DNA of 64,000 nt from UBA5066 sp046331465 (GTDB lineage: Bacteria; Acidobacteriota; Thermoanaerobaculia; UBA5066): NCBI GenBank assembly GCA_046331465.1, contig JAXLQV010000001.1, positions 1,426,001-1,490,000 on the forward strand, in the 5' to 3' direction. Shown one piece after another: positions 16,210 through 24,141 of this stretch. The position numbers were made by a program, and so were the translations under genes. Every line of letters begins with the position of its first letter. Within the stretch, counting starts at the first letter, position 1. The notes beneath the pieces are model-generated. The model was given only the letters and a program-made list of their open reading frames with translations, did no database searches and was not told where the DNA came from.

Positions 16210-17580
16210 ATGCTGTTCAAGACGATCATCGAGCCGTTCCGCATCAAGTCGGTCGAGTCGGTCAAGTTCACGACCCGCGAGGAGCGCGAGAAGGCGCTCG
16301 TCGCGGCCGGCTACAACGTCTTCCTCCTCCCCGCGGAGGACGTCGTCATCGACCTCCTCACCGACTCCGGGACGGGCGCGATGTCGGCCGCCCAGTGGGG
16401 CGCCCTCATGCAGGGCGACGAGAGCTACGCCGGGAGCCGCTCGTTCTACCGCTTCCGCGACGTCGTGCAGGACCTGACGGGCTTCAAGCACGTCATCCCG
16501 ACCCACCAGGGGCGCGCCGCGGAGAGGATCCTCTTCCACACGCTCCTGAAGCCGGGGATGGTCGTCCCGAGCAACACCCACTTCGACACGACCCGCGCGA
16601 ACATCGAGGTCGAGGGGGCCGAGGCCCGCGACCTCGTCATCGCCGAGGGGAAGGTCCCGTCCCTCGTCCACCCGTTCAAGGGGAACATGGACCTCGCGAA
16701 GCTGGAGAAGGCGCTCGCCGAGGACGGGGCGAGGGTGCCGATCGTGATGGTGACCATCACGAACAACTCGGGCGGCGGCCAGCCCGTCTCCCTCGAGAAC
16801 ATCCGCGGGATCCGCGCCCTCTGCGACCGGTACGGCAAGCCGTTCATCGTCGACGCCTGCCGCTTCGCCGAGAACGCCTGGTTCATCAAGGAGCGCGAGG
16901 CGGGACAGTCGGGGAGGACTCCGAAGGAGATCGCGCAGGAGGTCTTCTCCCTCGCGGACGGCTGCACGATGTCGGCGAAGAAGGACGGCCTCGCCAACAT
17001 CGGCGGCTTCCTCGCGCTGAACGACGACGTCCTCGCCGCCTCCTGCCGGAACCTCCTCATCCTCACCGAGGGCTTCCCGACCTACGGCGGACTCGCCGGC
17101 TACGACCTCGAGGCGATCGCGCGCGGGCTCGAGGAGGTCGTCGAGGAGCCCTACCTGCGCTACCGGATCCGGTCGACGGGCTACCTCGCCGACAAGCTGA
17201 CGGCGGGCGGCGTCCCGATCATCCAGCCGGCGGGCGGCCACGCCGTCTACATCGACGCGCGGGCGATGCTCCCGCACGTCCCGCCGCTGCAGTATCCCGG
17301 CATCTCGGTCGCGAACGCGCTCTACGTCGAGGCCGGGATCCGCGGCGTCGAGATCGGGACCGTGATGTTCGGGATGCAGCCGGACGGGACGGAGAAGCCC
17401 GGCGCGATGGACCTCGTCCGGCTCGCGATCCCGCGGCGCGTCTACACGCAGTCGCACATCGACTACGTGGCGGAAGGCGTCCTCGAGGTCTTCCGCAGGC
17501 GGGAGGAGCTCCGCGGCCTCCGGATCACCGAGGCCCCGAACGTCCTCCGGCACTTCACGGCGCGCTTCGCGCCGCTCTGA
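16210..17580 (+). CDS. tnaA: Tryptophanase (tryptophan indole-lyase)
   Basis: PLP enzyme that splits tryptophan into indole, pyruvate and ammonia. The length, 456 residues, is normal. The PLP lysine is Lys258 in TMSAKKDGLANIGG; THQGRAAE near residue 98 and IVDACRFAENAWFIKEREAG near 218 are family blocks. It can be told from tyrosine phenol-lyase by VEIG (Ile where TPL has the substrate-binding Arg), by the Asp in HFDTTR, and by the His in LRHFTARF. There is no permease or tnaC leader alongside, so regulation is not the enterobacterial type. Cytosolic. The downstream repeat supplies terminator hairpins. Confidence 0.93.
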   Translation: MLFKTIIEPFRIKSVESVKFTTREEREKALVAAGYNVFLLPAEDVVIDLLTDSGTGAMSAAQWGALMQGDESYAGSRSFYRFRDVVQDLTGFKHVIPTHQGRAAERILFHTLLKPGMVVPSNTHFDTTRANIEVEGAEARDLVIAEGKVPSLVHPFKGNMDLAKLEKALAEDGARVPIVMVTITNNSGGGQPVSLENIRGIRALCDRYGKPFIVDACRFAENAWFIKEREAGQSGRTPKEIAQEVFSLADGCTMSAKKDGLANIGGFLALNDDVLAASCRNLLILTEGFPTYGGLAGYDLEAIARGLEEVVEEPYLRYRIRSTGYLADKLTAGGVPIIQPAGGHAVYIDARAMLPHVPPLQYPGISVANALYVEAGIRGVEIGTVMFGMQPDGTEKPGAMDLVRLAIPRRVYTQSHIDYVAEGVLEVFRRREELRGLRITEAPNVLRHFTARFAPL

Positions 17581-17587
17581 GATGTTC

Positions 17588-17631
17588 GCGGGGGGACCAC
17601 GGCCCTGCGGGCCTGAGGCCGGTCCCCCCGC
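17588..17631. terminator. Hairpin terminator candidate, copy 1
   Basis: An 11-bp perfect stem, GCGGGGGGACC (17588-17598) and GGTCCCCCCGC (17621-17631), with a 22-nt loop that can pair further through GGCC/GGCC. It lies 8 nt after the tryptophanase stop and serves either strand of a convergent pair. No T-run follows. Confidence 0.55.
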
Positions 17632-17662
17632 ACCCCCTCCGAGCCGGCGAGTCCGGTCGTTC

Positions 17663-17706
17663 GCGGGGGGACCATGGCCCTGCGGGCCCGAGGCCGGTCC
17701 CCCCGC
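17663..17706. terminator. Hairpin terminator candidate, copy 2
   Basis: The same 11-bp stem repeated at 17663-17673 and 17696-17706, 31 bp from the end of the kinase gene. Two identical hairpins in tandem would back each other up. Confidence 0.55.
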
Positions 17707-17736
17707 ACCCCCTCCGAGCCGCTCGAGCGGCGGGGT

Positions 17737-20700
17737 TCAGGCCGGAGGCGGTCCGGGCGGGGCGTCGAACGCGCCGGAGCGGGGCGGGGCGAAACCGTCG
17801 GGGATGCGGATCGTGAAGGCGCTCCCGAGGCCGGGGGCGCTCTTCACCGAGATGTCACCGCCGAGGAGCGACACGAGCCGGCGCGTCAGCGCGAGCCCGA
17901 GGCCCGTCCCGCCGAAGCGGCGCGACGTCGACGAGTCTGCCTGCGTGAAGGGCTGGAAGAGGCGGGCGACCTGGTCCTCGGTGATCCCCGGCCCGTCGTC
18001 CTCCACGACGAAGACCGCCTCGACGACCCCGTTCCGCGAGTCGCGCCCGACGGAGATCGTCACGTTCCCGTCCTCGGTGAACTTGCAGGCGTTGCCCGTC
18101 ACGTTGAGGAGCGCCTGGCGCACCTTCGTCCGGTCGGTCGTGAGGGCGCCGGCGGCGTCGGCGCCGCGGACCATGAAGCGGTTCCGGTTCTTCAGGGCGA
18201 GCGGGCGCACGAGCGCTTCGACCTCCGTGCAGAGGTCGCGGATCGGGAAGGTCTCGAGGAGGACCTCCATCTTCCCCGCCTCGACCTTCGAGAGGTCGAG
18301 GATCGTGTCGATGAGCTGGAGGAGGTGGCGCCCCGCCGCGCGGACCTTCCTCACGTCGCCGATCAGCTCGGGGCGTCCCGCGGCGTGGACCTCCTCCTCG
18401 AGGATCTCGCTGTAGCCGATGATCGCGTTCAGCGGGGTCCGGAGCTCGTGGCTGACGTTCGCGAGGAACGTGCTCTTGGCGAAGCTCGCCTGGCGCGCCC
18501 GGTCCTCGGAGTCGGAGAGGCGATCGACCATCTCGCGGAGCTCGACGGTCCTCTCCTCGACCCTCCTCTCCAGCTCCGCCGCCGTCTCGCGGAGGCGGCG
18601 GACCCGCCACTGGACGGCGCCGGCGACGACGAGGACCCCCGCCACGACGTAGAGGAGGTAGGCCCACGCGGTCTGCCAGGGCGGAGCGGCGACCGAGAAG
18701 GCGATCGAGGCCGGGGCCGAGAGGGTTCCCGATCCGTCCCGGCCGGCGACGTGGAAGACGTAGCGGCCCGGCGGGAGCGACGTGTACTCCTTCTTCCAGT
18801 CGGGGAGCCAGTCGGTCTCCTCGTCGTCGAGCCCTTCGAGGCGGGTCCTGTACCGGGTCCCCGACTCCCTCTCGTCGGTCAGCAGCGCGAACTCGAAGCC
18901 GACGTGGTTCTCGTCGTGCCGGAGCCGCGCGCCCGGGGCGAGCGGCTCCGGGCGCCCGAAGACCCGCGCCGCCTCGAGGACGAGCGGCTTCGGCGCGCGA
19001 TCGACCTCCTCGCGCGAGACGTCGAGGACGGCGAGGCCGCCGACCGTCCCCGTCCAGAGACGGCCCCGGCGATCCAGGTGGACGGCGAAGCACTCGTTTC
19101 CCGGCAGCCCGTCGTCGACGGTGAAGACGGAGACGTCGTACGGCGCGGCCCCGCTCCCGTCTCCGGCGCGCGGAGAGAGGCGTGCGACGCCGCGGTTCGT
19201 CAGGACGTAGACGTTCCCGCCGCCGTCGCTCGCGATCTGGTTCACGGAACGCCCGGGGAGAGGGGGATCGGTGCGGTCGGAGAAGTGGAGGAATCGGGGC
19301 GGGCGCGAGGTCGGGTCGACCCTTACGGCGCCGCCGCGCGTCGCGGCCCAGAGCCAGGCGCCGCCGCCGGGGCGCTTCTCGAGCTCGAGCGAGAGGACGA
19401 CGTCGTCGGGGAAGCCCCCCTTCGTGTCGAGGAACCGGATCGCGCCGTTCTCGAGCCAGGCGAGGCCCCCACCGAACGTCCCCATCCAGAGGACCTTCCG
19501 GCCGTCGGTGTCGAAAGTCTCGGCGAGCGACGTGACCGGGTTCGTCGGGAGACCGCGCGCCATCGTCCACGTCTCGAACCGGCCCGAGGCGAGCCTCGCG
19601 AGGCCGCCCTGCGTGCCGATCCAGAGGTCGTCACCGGAGGGGAGGAGGGCCCAGACCCTGTTGCTCGGAAGGCCCTGCGCGGTCGTGAAGGTGCGGAGGC
19701 GACCCCTGGAGAGGAGCGCGAGCCCTCCCTCGGTGCCGATCCAGAGGTCGTCGCCCGAGGGCCGCGGGGCGGGCGCGAGGGCGTTGACGGAGGCGTCGGG
19801 GAGGCCCGCGGCGCGGTCGAGGACGGAGAAGCGGCCGTCGGAGAAGCGGGCGAGGCCGGCGTCGGTCGCGACCCAGAACGCATGCCGGTCGCCCGGCTCG
19901 TGCGTCTCCCGGATCGCGTAGACCGTGTTGTTCGGGAGGCCCGCCGTCTTGTCGAGCGTCCGGAACGCCCCGAGGCGTATCCGGACGACGCCGCCTCCCT
20001 CCGTCCCGACCCAGACGCTGTCCCCCGCTCCGCGCCCGCGGAGGAGCGCGAGGGCGCCGTTCGTCGGGAGGCCCACGGAGGTCCCCCAGGAGGTGGCTTC
20101 GGACTTCGTGATCCGGTGGAGGCCGCGCCCGAGCGTCGCCACCCAGAGCGCGGGCCCCTCGGGCCCGGCGATCTCGAGGAGGGCGTTCACGGTGGCGCGC
20201 GGGAACCGCTCGTCGTCGTCGGGGGTCTTCCAGCCGCCCGGCGTCAGGGCGTAGAGGCCGCGCCGCGTCCCGACCCAGAGACGGGTTCCGCCCCCGTCGG
20301 CGTCCGTCTCGAGGAGCGCCCGCACCGAGGGGTGCGGGTCGTCGGGCGGCGGCGGGACGGGCGTCAGGCGTCCCCCCTCGAGGAGCGCGAGCCCCGACGT
20401 CGTTCCGACCCAGAGCGCCTCGGGGTCGGTCGCGGAGCGCGCGGCGGCGAGGGCCTGGACGGAGCCGGACGGCAGGCCGTCCTTCTCCTCCCAGCGGGAC
20501 CACGCTCCTCCCCGCAGCCGGTAGAGCCCCCACCCGGCCGTCCCGGCCCAGACCGAGGAGACGCCGTCCTTCCCACGCGTCTCCGCGAGCGACCAGACGA
20601 CGTCGGAGGGACCCGGGGGTGGCGGGGAGACGGGTTCGATCCGTCCGTCGTGCCGGCGGAAGAGGCCGCCCCCCTCCGTGCCGGCCCAGAGGCTTCCGTC

Positions 20701-20979
20701 GGAGGCCGGGAGGAGGGCGCGCACCGACTGCGACCGCGACCCCTCCGGCAGCCGGAAGCCGCGGAAGACGCGGCCGTTCCAGACTCCGAGCCCGTCCTGC
20801 GTCCCGACCCAGAGGTAGCCGGTCGCGTCGAGGGCGAGCGTCTGCACCGTGTTCTGCGGCAGTCCCTCGCGGTCGGAGAAGACGCGGAACGAGGGCCGCG
20901 CGAGGGGCGCGGGGTCGTCCCGGTCCGCGCCGGGCGCCGCGGAGGCGGCGAGGAGCAGCAGGAGAGGCGCGAGCCTCAA
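17737..20979 (-). CDS. Two-component regulator propeller sensor histidine kinase
   Basis: A 1080-residue sensor. It has a signal segment (about 1-20), a long periplasmic beta-propeller built from many LWVGT/LWIGTxGGL blades (about 25-690), a Y_Y_Y domain (about 710-785, RYRTRLEGLDDEETDW), and one membrane helix. A HisKA domain follows with the phospho-acceptor His844 in NVSHELRTPLNAIIGYSE. Last is a HATPase domain (N-box NVTGNACKFTEDG, VEDDGPGI, GGTGLGLALTRRL). Unlike many propeller hybrids (HTCS), it has no receiver or DNA-binding domain, so its partner is elsewhere. The TTG start overlaps the upstream enzyme's stop (TTGA), an unusual coupling. Signal unknown, probably a saccharide or metabolite. 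Confidence 0.9.
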   Translation of the reverse strand: MRLAPLLLLLAASAAPGADRDDPAPLARPSFRVFSDREGLPQNTVQTLALDATGYLWVGTQDGLGVWNGRVFRGFRLPEGSRSQSVRALLPASDGSLWAGTEGGGLFRRHDGRIEPVSPPPPGPSDVVWSLAETRGKDGVSSVWAGTAGWGLYRLRGGAWSRWEEKDGLPSGSVQALAAARSATDPEALWVGTTSGLALLEGGRLTPVPPPPDDPHPSVRALLETDADGGGTRLWVGTRRGLYALTPGGWKTPDDDERFPRATVNALLEIAGPEGPALWVATLGRGLHRITKSEATSWGTSVGLPTNGALALLRGRGAGDSVWVGTEGGGVVRIRLGAFRTLDKTAGLPNNTVYAIRETHEPGDRHAFWVATDAGLARFSDGRFSVLDRAAGLPDASVNALAPAPRPSGDDLWIGTEGGLALLSRGRLRTFTTAQGLPSNRVWALLPSGDDLWIGTQGGLARLASGRFETWTMARGLPTNPVTSLAETFDTDGRKVLWMGTFGGGLAWLENGAIRFLDTKGGFPDDVVLSLELEKRPGGGAWLWAATRGGAVRVDPTSRPPRFLHFSDRTDPPLPGRSVNQIASDGGGNVYVLTNRGVARLSPRAGDGSGAAPYDVSVFTVDDGLPGNECFAVHLDRRGRLWTGTVGGLAVLDVSREEVDRAPKPLVLEAARVFGRPEPLAPGARLRHDENHVGFEFALLTDERESGTRYRTRLEGLDDEETDWLPDWKKEYTSLPPGRYVFHVAGRDGSGTLSAPASIAFSVAAPPWQTAWAYLLYVVAGVLVVAGAVQWRVRRLRETAAELERRVEERTVELREMVDRLSDSEDRARQASFAKSTFLANVSHELRTPLNAIIGYSEILEEEVHAAGRPELIGDVRKVRAAGRHLLQLIDTILDLSKVEAGKMEVLLETFPIRDLCTEVEALVRPLALKNRNRFMVRGADAAGALTTDRTKVRQALLNVTGNACKFTEDGNVTISVGRDSRNGVVEAVFVVEDDGPGITEDQVARLFQPFTQADSSTSRRFGGTGLGLALTRRLVSLLGGDISVKSAPGLGSAFTIRIPDGFAPPRSGAFDAPPGPPPA

Positions 20980-22706
20980 AGCGAGATCGAGCCCTTCCGG
21001 AACGCGGTCTTCCCGAGGAGCGCGTTCACGACGACGGGACGGCCCCGGCGCGCCGCCTCGAAGGCGCGGCCGAGGACGGTTCCGGCGACCGCCGGGTCGT
21101 CGAGGAGGAACCCCTCCCCGCCGAGGCCGCGTGCCGCGTCGTGGTAGTCCGTCGCGCGCAGGACCGTGCCGACGTCGTCCTTCAGCACCTCGACCTGCTC
21201 GCGCGCGATCTGCGTCCAGCCCGCGTCGTTCCCGACGACGGCGACGACGCCGAGGCCGTGCCTCACGAAGGTGTCGACCTCGACGAGGCCGTAGCCCGCC
21301 GAGCCGTCGCCCCAGAGGAGGAGGACGTCCTCGCCGGGCCGGCAGAGCGCCGCGCCGAGCGCGAAGCCCGCGCCGACGCCGAGCGTCCCGAAGACGCCCG
21401 GGTCGAGCCAGGCGAGGGGCCCGCGCGGCCGGAGGACGTAGGAGGCCGTGGCGACGAAGTCGCCGCCGTCGGCGACGACGACGCTCCGCGACGGGAGCGT
21501 CTCCTCGATCCGCCGGCAGAGGGTCACCGGGTCGAGCGCCCCCTTCTCCCCCTCGGGTGAGGCGGCGATCTCGGCGTCGCGCGCCGCGTCGCGCTCGCGG
21601 AGACGGTTCTTCCAGGTGGCCCGGGGGAAGCCCTTCGGCGTGTCGTCGGCGAGGGCGCGGAGGAAGAGCGCCGGGTCGCCGTGGACGCCGAGCGTCGGCC
21701 GCCGGTTCAGCGTCAGCGCCTTCGCGTCGCGGTTCACCGAGACGAGCGTCGCGCCCCTCGCGATCTGGCGGCCGTAGTCGAGGCGGAAGTCGCACGGGAC
21801 GCCCGCGAGGAGGACGAGGTCGGCCTCGCGGAGCGCCTCTTTCCGGCGGTGGCGGAGCTGGAGGGGGGACAACGGGCCGAGGAGCCCGCGCGCCGTCCCC
21901 GAGAGGTAGGTCGGGAGCCGGAGCGCCGCGACCGCGCGGGCGAGGTCCGCGGCGGAGGACGGCGAGGCGATCGCGCCGCTCCCGAGGACGAGGACGGGCC
22001 GCTCGCTCCGCGCGAGGAGGAGCGCCGTCGTCCCGACGCTCCCCGCCTCGGGGACGAGCTCGGGGACGGGCGCGGGGTCGCGGGGGAGGGACTCGCCGGC
22101 GTCCGCGAAGATGGAGTCGAGGTGCCTGCCGAGGTACCACTTCGTCGCGGCCTCGACGAGACCCTTCGGCTCACCCGACTTCCCGCCGTACCAGCCCCTC
22201 ACGAGCGCCTCGTCGTAGAGGAGGTCGACGGGGCACTCGACGAAGACCGGCCCGGGGACCCCCTCGCGGCTGACCGCGAAGGCGCGCTCGAGGGACGGGA
22301 CGAGGTCGCGGACCGTCTTCACCGCGACGGCCCACTTCACGATCGGCTTCACGAACGCGAGCTGGTCGATGTCCTGGAGCGCCCCGCGCCCCCGGAGGAC
22401 GGTCGCCGTCGCCCCGCCGAGGAGGACGAGCGGCGACTGGGCGAGGCGCGCGTTCTGCAGCGCCGTGATCGTGTTCGTCACGCCCGGCCCGGCCGTGACC
22501 GCCGCGACGCCCGGGACGCCGGTGAGGCGCGCGACGGCGTCGGCGGCGAAGACCGCGGTCGCCTCGTGACGCGTGTCGACGACGCGGAGGCCGCGCGCCT
22601 TCGCGGCGGCGAGGATCGGCGAGATGTGCCCGCCGCAGAGGGTGAAGAGGAACTTCACGCCGTGGCGGACGAGGACCTCGGCGACGAGCTCTCCGCCCGA
22701 CGTCAC
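20976..22706 (-). CDS. ThDP-dependent enzyme, ILVBL/HACL2-like (acetolactate synthase family)
   Basis: A 576-residue thiamine-diphosphate enzyme. It has the N-terminal PYR domain (GGHISPILAAAK, DTRHEATAVFAADA with the catalytic Glu, VTAGPGVTN), the central domain, and the PP domain (GDGSAGYGLVEVDTFVRH, VGNDAGWTQIAREQV). These blocks follow recalled human ILVBL almost word for word (GGHISPLL, VDTRHEVTAVFAADA, FGTLGVGAGFALGA, C-terminal FRDGSI versus FRKGSI). ILVBL is a 2-hydroxyacyl-CoA lyase, so C-C cleavage of 2-hydroxyacyl-CoA is likelier than acetolactate synthesis; no regulatory IlvN lies nearby. The animal protein's membrane anchor is not evident here. GTG start without its own Shine-Dalgarno, overlapped by a small upstream ORF. 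Confidence 0.85.
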   Translation of the reverse strand: MTSGGELVAEVLVRHGVKFLFTLCGGHISPILAAAKARGLRVVDTRHEATAVFAADAVARLTGVPGVAAVTAGPGVTNTITALQNARLAQSPLVLLGGATATVLRGRGALQDIDQLAFVKPIVKWAVAVKTVRDLVPSLERAFAVSREGVPGPVFVECPVDLLYDEALVRGWYGGKSGEPKGLVEAATKWYLGRHLDSIFADAGESLPRDPAPVPELVPEAGSVGTTALLLARSERPVLVLGSGAIASPSSAADLARAVAALRLPTYLSGTARGLLGPLSPLQLRHRRKEALREADLVLLAGVPCDFRLDYGRQIARGATLVSVNRDAKALTLNRRPTLGVHGDPALFLRALADDTPKGFPRATWKNRLRERDAARDAEIAASPEGEKGALDPVTLCRRIEETLPSRSVVVADGGDFVATASYVLRPRGPLAWLDPGVFGTLGVGAGFALGAALCRPGEDVLLLWGDGSAGYGLVEVDTFVRHGLGVVAVVGNDAGWTQIAREQVEVLKDDVGTVLRATDYHDAARGLGGEGFLLDDPAVAGTVLGRAFEAARRGRPVVVNALLGKTAFRKGSISL

Positions 22707-22747
22707 CGGCGCCCCCGGGCCGCGAGAACCCCGCTCAGCTGCCGCAT
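22703..22747 (-). CDS. 14-codon upstream ORF (possible leader peptide)
   Basis: ATG with an ideal AAGGAG 5 nt upstream encodes MRQLSGVLAARGRR and stops with TGA overlapping the GTG of the ILVBL-like gene (GTGA). The main gene has no ribosome-binding site of its own and no in-frame start in the 60 nt above its GTG, so translation may enter through this ORF. Its composition shows no run of a single amino acid as in classical attenuators. Expression is unproven. Confidence 0.45.
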   Translation of the reverse strand: MRQLSGVLAARGRR

Positions 22748-22805
22748 CGGATCTCCTTCGGCGAAGGTTAGCAGCGCTCCCGGGCGGCGTCTGCCGGCCG
22801 GGCCA

Positions 22806-24119
22806 TCAGGCGACGTCGGCTCCGCCGCCCCCCGTCGCGAGGCGGGCGAGCGGAAGGGCGGCCGACAGGAAGGCCGACCGGAGCGGCGCGATCGCGAGCG
22901 CGGCCTTCACGGGCGGCGCCGCCTCGAGGAGCTTCACGACGCGCCCCACCGCCTGCATCGGGAGGCTCTCGACGTCCTCGAGGAGGAGGTCCGCGAGCTT
23001 GCCGCGCTCGATCGCCATCGCGACGTAGCGCTCGAAGGTGTCCTCGGGCGTGAAGACCTTCCTCTCGCGCGGCTTCATCGCGATCGCCCCCTGGCGGCAG
23101 GCCGAGTGGCAGACGCCGCAGCCGAGGCAGAGGGCCGGGTCGGGGACGGCCTTCCGCCTCCTCCGGCCGCGCTCGTCGACCTCGACGAGGCCGATCGCGT
23201 CGACGGGGCAGGCCTTCTCGCACTTCCCGCAGCCGCCGCACTTCCCGTGGTCGACCTCCATGAGCCAGCTCGAGGAGACGATCGCCTTCGTCATCCCGTG
23301 CGTCTTGAAGGCCCGCATCATCCCGCAGCAGCAGCCGCAGCAGTTGCAGATGTACCCGACCTCGCGCTTCACGTTGTCGCCCGTCTGGGCGAGGCCGGCG
23401 GCCTGCGCCTCGCGGAGGATCCGCATCGCCTCGGCCCGGTCGATCCTCTCGGCGTGGCCGGTCCTCACGAGCGCGTCGGCGCCCGACCCGAACGAGAGGC
23501 AGACGCGCCGCGGCGCGTCGCAGGCGGTGCCGAGGTGCTCGGAGTGGTGCCGGCAGGCGCAGAGCGAGACCGCCGCCGAGCGGGCCGTCTCGACGATCCG
23601 CGTCGCCCGCTCGTGGTCGAGGACCTCCGTCGCGTCCTCGGGGAGGGCCGTCTCGCGGACGAGCGACCGGCCGATCTGCGTGTCGCCGCCGAAGACGGCC
23701 TCCGCGAACGCGCCCCCCTCCTCGAAGAAGTACTCCTCGAAGAGGCGCGCGAGCTCGGCGCGGGGGAGGTCGTCTCCCCCCGACCGCATGAACGTCAGCT
23801 CGAAGAAGCCGATGACGACCGGGGCGAGGGAGACGTAGCGCTTCCCGTCCTTCGTCAGGTCGAAGACGAGGCCGCGGTGGGCCATCGCGGTGAGCCGGTC
23901 GTCGAGGCGGGACGGCTCGAGGCCGAGCCGCGCGGCGAGCTTCTCGACGCGGATCGGCTTCGTCGGGACCCGGGCGGCGACGTCGGCGTCTTCAGGGCTG
24001 AAGAGGATCTCGAGCGCCTTGCGGAAGGCGGGGGAGTCGGGGGCGCCCGTCACGTTCCGGTCGAGCCGCTCCTGCAGCCTGTCGTAGCGGCGATCGGGGT
24101 TGACGAGGTGGTGGCCCAT
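22806..24119 (-). CDS. Iron-sulfur (4Fe-4S) protein with N-terminal helical domain
   Basis: A 437-residue protein. It has a winged-helix-like N-terminal part (about 1-110, RVEKLAARLGLEPSRLDDRL), a cysteine cluster LCACRHHSEHLGTACDAPRRVC (split over about 186-207), and the unusual CNCCGCCCGMM (about 257-267). Two ferredoxin motifs follow, CGGCGKCEKACP and CLGCGVCHSACR (about 288-340), each able to bind a 4Fe-4S cluster. It is probably an electron-transfer or dehydrogenase-associated protein; partner unknown. The start is supported by CGGAGG 5 nt upstream of the ATG. Cytosolic (no signal). Proteins of this build are common in anaerobic metabolism operons, but nothing here names a substrate. Confidence 0.82.
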   Translation of the reverse strand: MGHHLVNPDRRYDRLQERLDRNVTGAPDSPAFRKALEILFSPEDADVAARVPTKPIRVEKLAARLGLEPSRLDDRLTAMAHRGLVFDLTKDGKRYVSLAPVVIGFFELTFMRSGGDDLPRAELARLFEEYFFEEGGAFAEAVFGGDTQIGRSLVRETALPEDATEVLDHERATRIVETARSAAVSLCACRHHSEHLGTACDAPRRVCLSFGSGADALVRTGHAERIDRAEAMRILREAQAAGLAQTGDNVKREVGYICNCCGCCCGMMRAFKTHGMTKAIVSSSWLMEVDHGKCGGCGKCEKACPVDAIGLVEVDERGRRRRKAVPDPALCLGCGVCHSACRQGAIAMKPRERKVFTPEDTFERYVAMAIERGKLADLLLEDVESLPMQAVGRVVKLLEAAPPVKAALAIAPLRSAFLSAALPLARLATGGGGADVA

Positions 24120-24141
24120 GGTCGCCTCCGTCCGGAACGGC

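Larger units (their letters stand above)
17584..17722. repeat. Tandem duplicated hairpin element (period 75 bp)
   Basis: Two copies of a roughly 63-bp unit begin at 17584 and 17659 and differ at only a few positions (for example accacgg/accatgg and ggcctga/ggcccga). Each contains GCGGGGGGACC and its complement GGTCCCCCCGC, then CACCCCCTCCGAGCCG. It fills the space between convergent tryptophanase and kinase genes. The submotif TCCCCCCGCACCCCC also occurs near 40453, so this may be a dispersed REP-like family. Confidence 0.8.

Noticed and set aside
16210..17580. Tyrosine phenol-lyase
   Set aside because: VEIG in place of the TPL arginine, Asp in HFDTTR and the His in RHFTARF favour tryptophanase.
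17584..17722. CRISPR array
   Set aside because: Only two copies, spacing about 12 bp, strong internal hairpins and no cas genes.
17674..21147. 1157-codon plus-strand frame opposite the propeller kinase
   Set aside because: Composition is Arg/Gly/Glu-rich with no recognisable domain, while the minus strand encodes a full kinase with motifs.
20976..22706. Standard acetolactate synthase large subunit (IlvB)
   Set aside because: ILVBL-like blocks and lack of a neighbouring small subunit make a HACL2-like lyase likelier.
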